Shown here: in pieces, positions 63,776 to 64,000 of the stretch
Position numbering within the stretch: the first letter of the stretch is position 1
How the letters are laid out: every line of letters starts with the position of its first letter
Source of the DNA: Hominisplanchenecus_A murintestinalis
GTDB lineage: Bacteria > Bacillota > Clostridia > Lachnospirales > Lachnospiraceae
Direction: 5' to 3'
DNA: 64,000 bases
Assembly (NCBI RefSeq): GCF_943193015.1
Contig: NZ_CALPCM010000008.1
Coordinates: 45,931-109,930 of the forward strand
Made by a program: the position numbers and the translations under genes
The notes under the pieces: generated by a model
What the model saw: only the letters and a program-made list of their open reading frames with translations
Told to the model about the DNA's origin: nothing
The model's database searches: none

Positions 63776-64000
63776 AAGCACATCTCTCCTCACTTTTTTT
63801 ATTTAAATTATACACCCCCGGTTTTGCAAATTTGTTTTTACGCCGAAGCCTAAAAACACTTCTGAAGTTCCTTTTTTTGATAGATTAAAATATATTATAT
63901 ATAATTATTTTATAGATATATTTAACCTGAATTATTCACAGCTGTGCCGTGAAAGTGGCTGAAAGCCACATAGTTACTGTATTTAAGCTGCTTATTGCAT
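63776..64000. other. Upstream region of the giant secreted protein
   Basis: AT-rich, no gene seen. Two small hairpins lie near the edge: TTCAC/GTGAA around GCTGTGCC (63935-63953) and GTGGCT/AGCCAC (63955-63969). They may belong to a leader or a neighbouring element cut by the window. Confidence 0.4.

Noticed and set aside
63935..63969. Two adjacent hairpins considered as part of a riboswitch
   Set aside because: No match to a known riboswitch core could be seen and the window ends just after.

Overview
The window looks like chromosome of a spore-forming gut Firmicute, probably family Lachnospiraceae. Core genes are GC-balanced with strong Shine-Dalgarno sites. A block ordered hup, rqcP, yabP, yabQ, divIC, spoIIE, tilS, hpt, ftsH (15.0 to 7.7 kb, all on the minus strand) matches the sporulation/cell-division neighbourhood known from Bacillus and Clostridia. 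The species cannot be named from the sequence alone.

Layout. 1-7.4 kb: two glycoside hydrolases, a very large secreted modular GH97 enzyme that runs off the left edge and an intracellular GH13 enzyme. 7.7-15.0 kb: the sporulation/division/housekeeping block, including a spoIIE promoter with a Spo0A box and a 21-bp spacer. 15.3-17.2 kb: a zinc-ribbon membrane protein with a C-terminal glycan-binding-like domain, then a small MITE-like element. 17.3-24.3 kb: an AT-rich accessory island with a XerC/D-type tyrosine recombinase and a 4.99-kb segment bounded by exact 27-bp inverted repeats. The segment carries a two-TM STAND-type NTPase and, in the opposite direction, an SHMT-like PLP enzyme with a hexapeptide acetyltransferase. 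The right repeat lies inside the 3' end of a HerA-type ATPase gene fragment, preceded by the start of a SIR2-like gene, so a degraded SIR2-HerA defence locus is fused to one side of the segment. Inversion would give HerA a different, in-frame C-terminus and place the NTPase directly behind it.

24.6-33.7 kb: an HD hydrolase, an orphan Wadjet JetD-like nuclease, a broken Fic remnant, proA, a ketopantoate-reductase-like gene, a NifX/NifB-type small protein, a CoA-disulfide reductase with rhodanese domain, glutamine synthetase and a YunG-like protein. 33.9-41.1 kb: a second defence island with a 1,959-residue Avs-like protein (PD-(D/E)XK nuclease plus STAND NTPase plus long helical sensor) and a KilA-N protein whose gene contains a perfect 36-bp palindrome. 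The island is bracketed by copies of the 3' end of a subtilase gene. 41.2-45 kb: a Csp-like subtilase, a double DUF305 protein and an amidohydrolase.

45-64 kb: a cell-envelope region. It holds a small Ig-like secreted protein, a 1,894-residue sortase-anchored VaFE-repeat protein, a MoxR-DUF58-transglutaminase operon, a small membrane protein, a lipoprotein, a pre-peptidase-like secreted protein, and a 1,498-residue multidomain protein with an N-terminal NlpC/P60- or CHAP-like domain.

Interspersed palindromic repeats with terminal inverted ends (14.6, 15.2, 46.1 and 58.3 kb) and an unrelated three-way-junction element (52.5 kb) decorate intergenic spaces. No rRNA, tRNA, CRISPR array or intact insertion sequence was seen.
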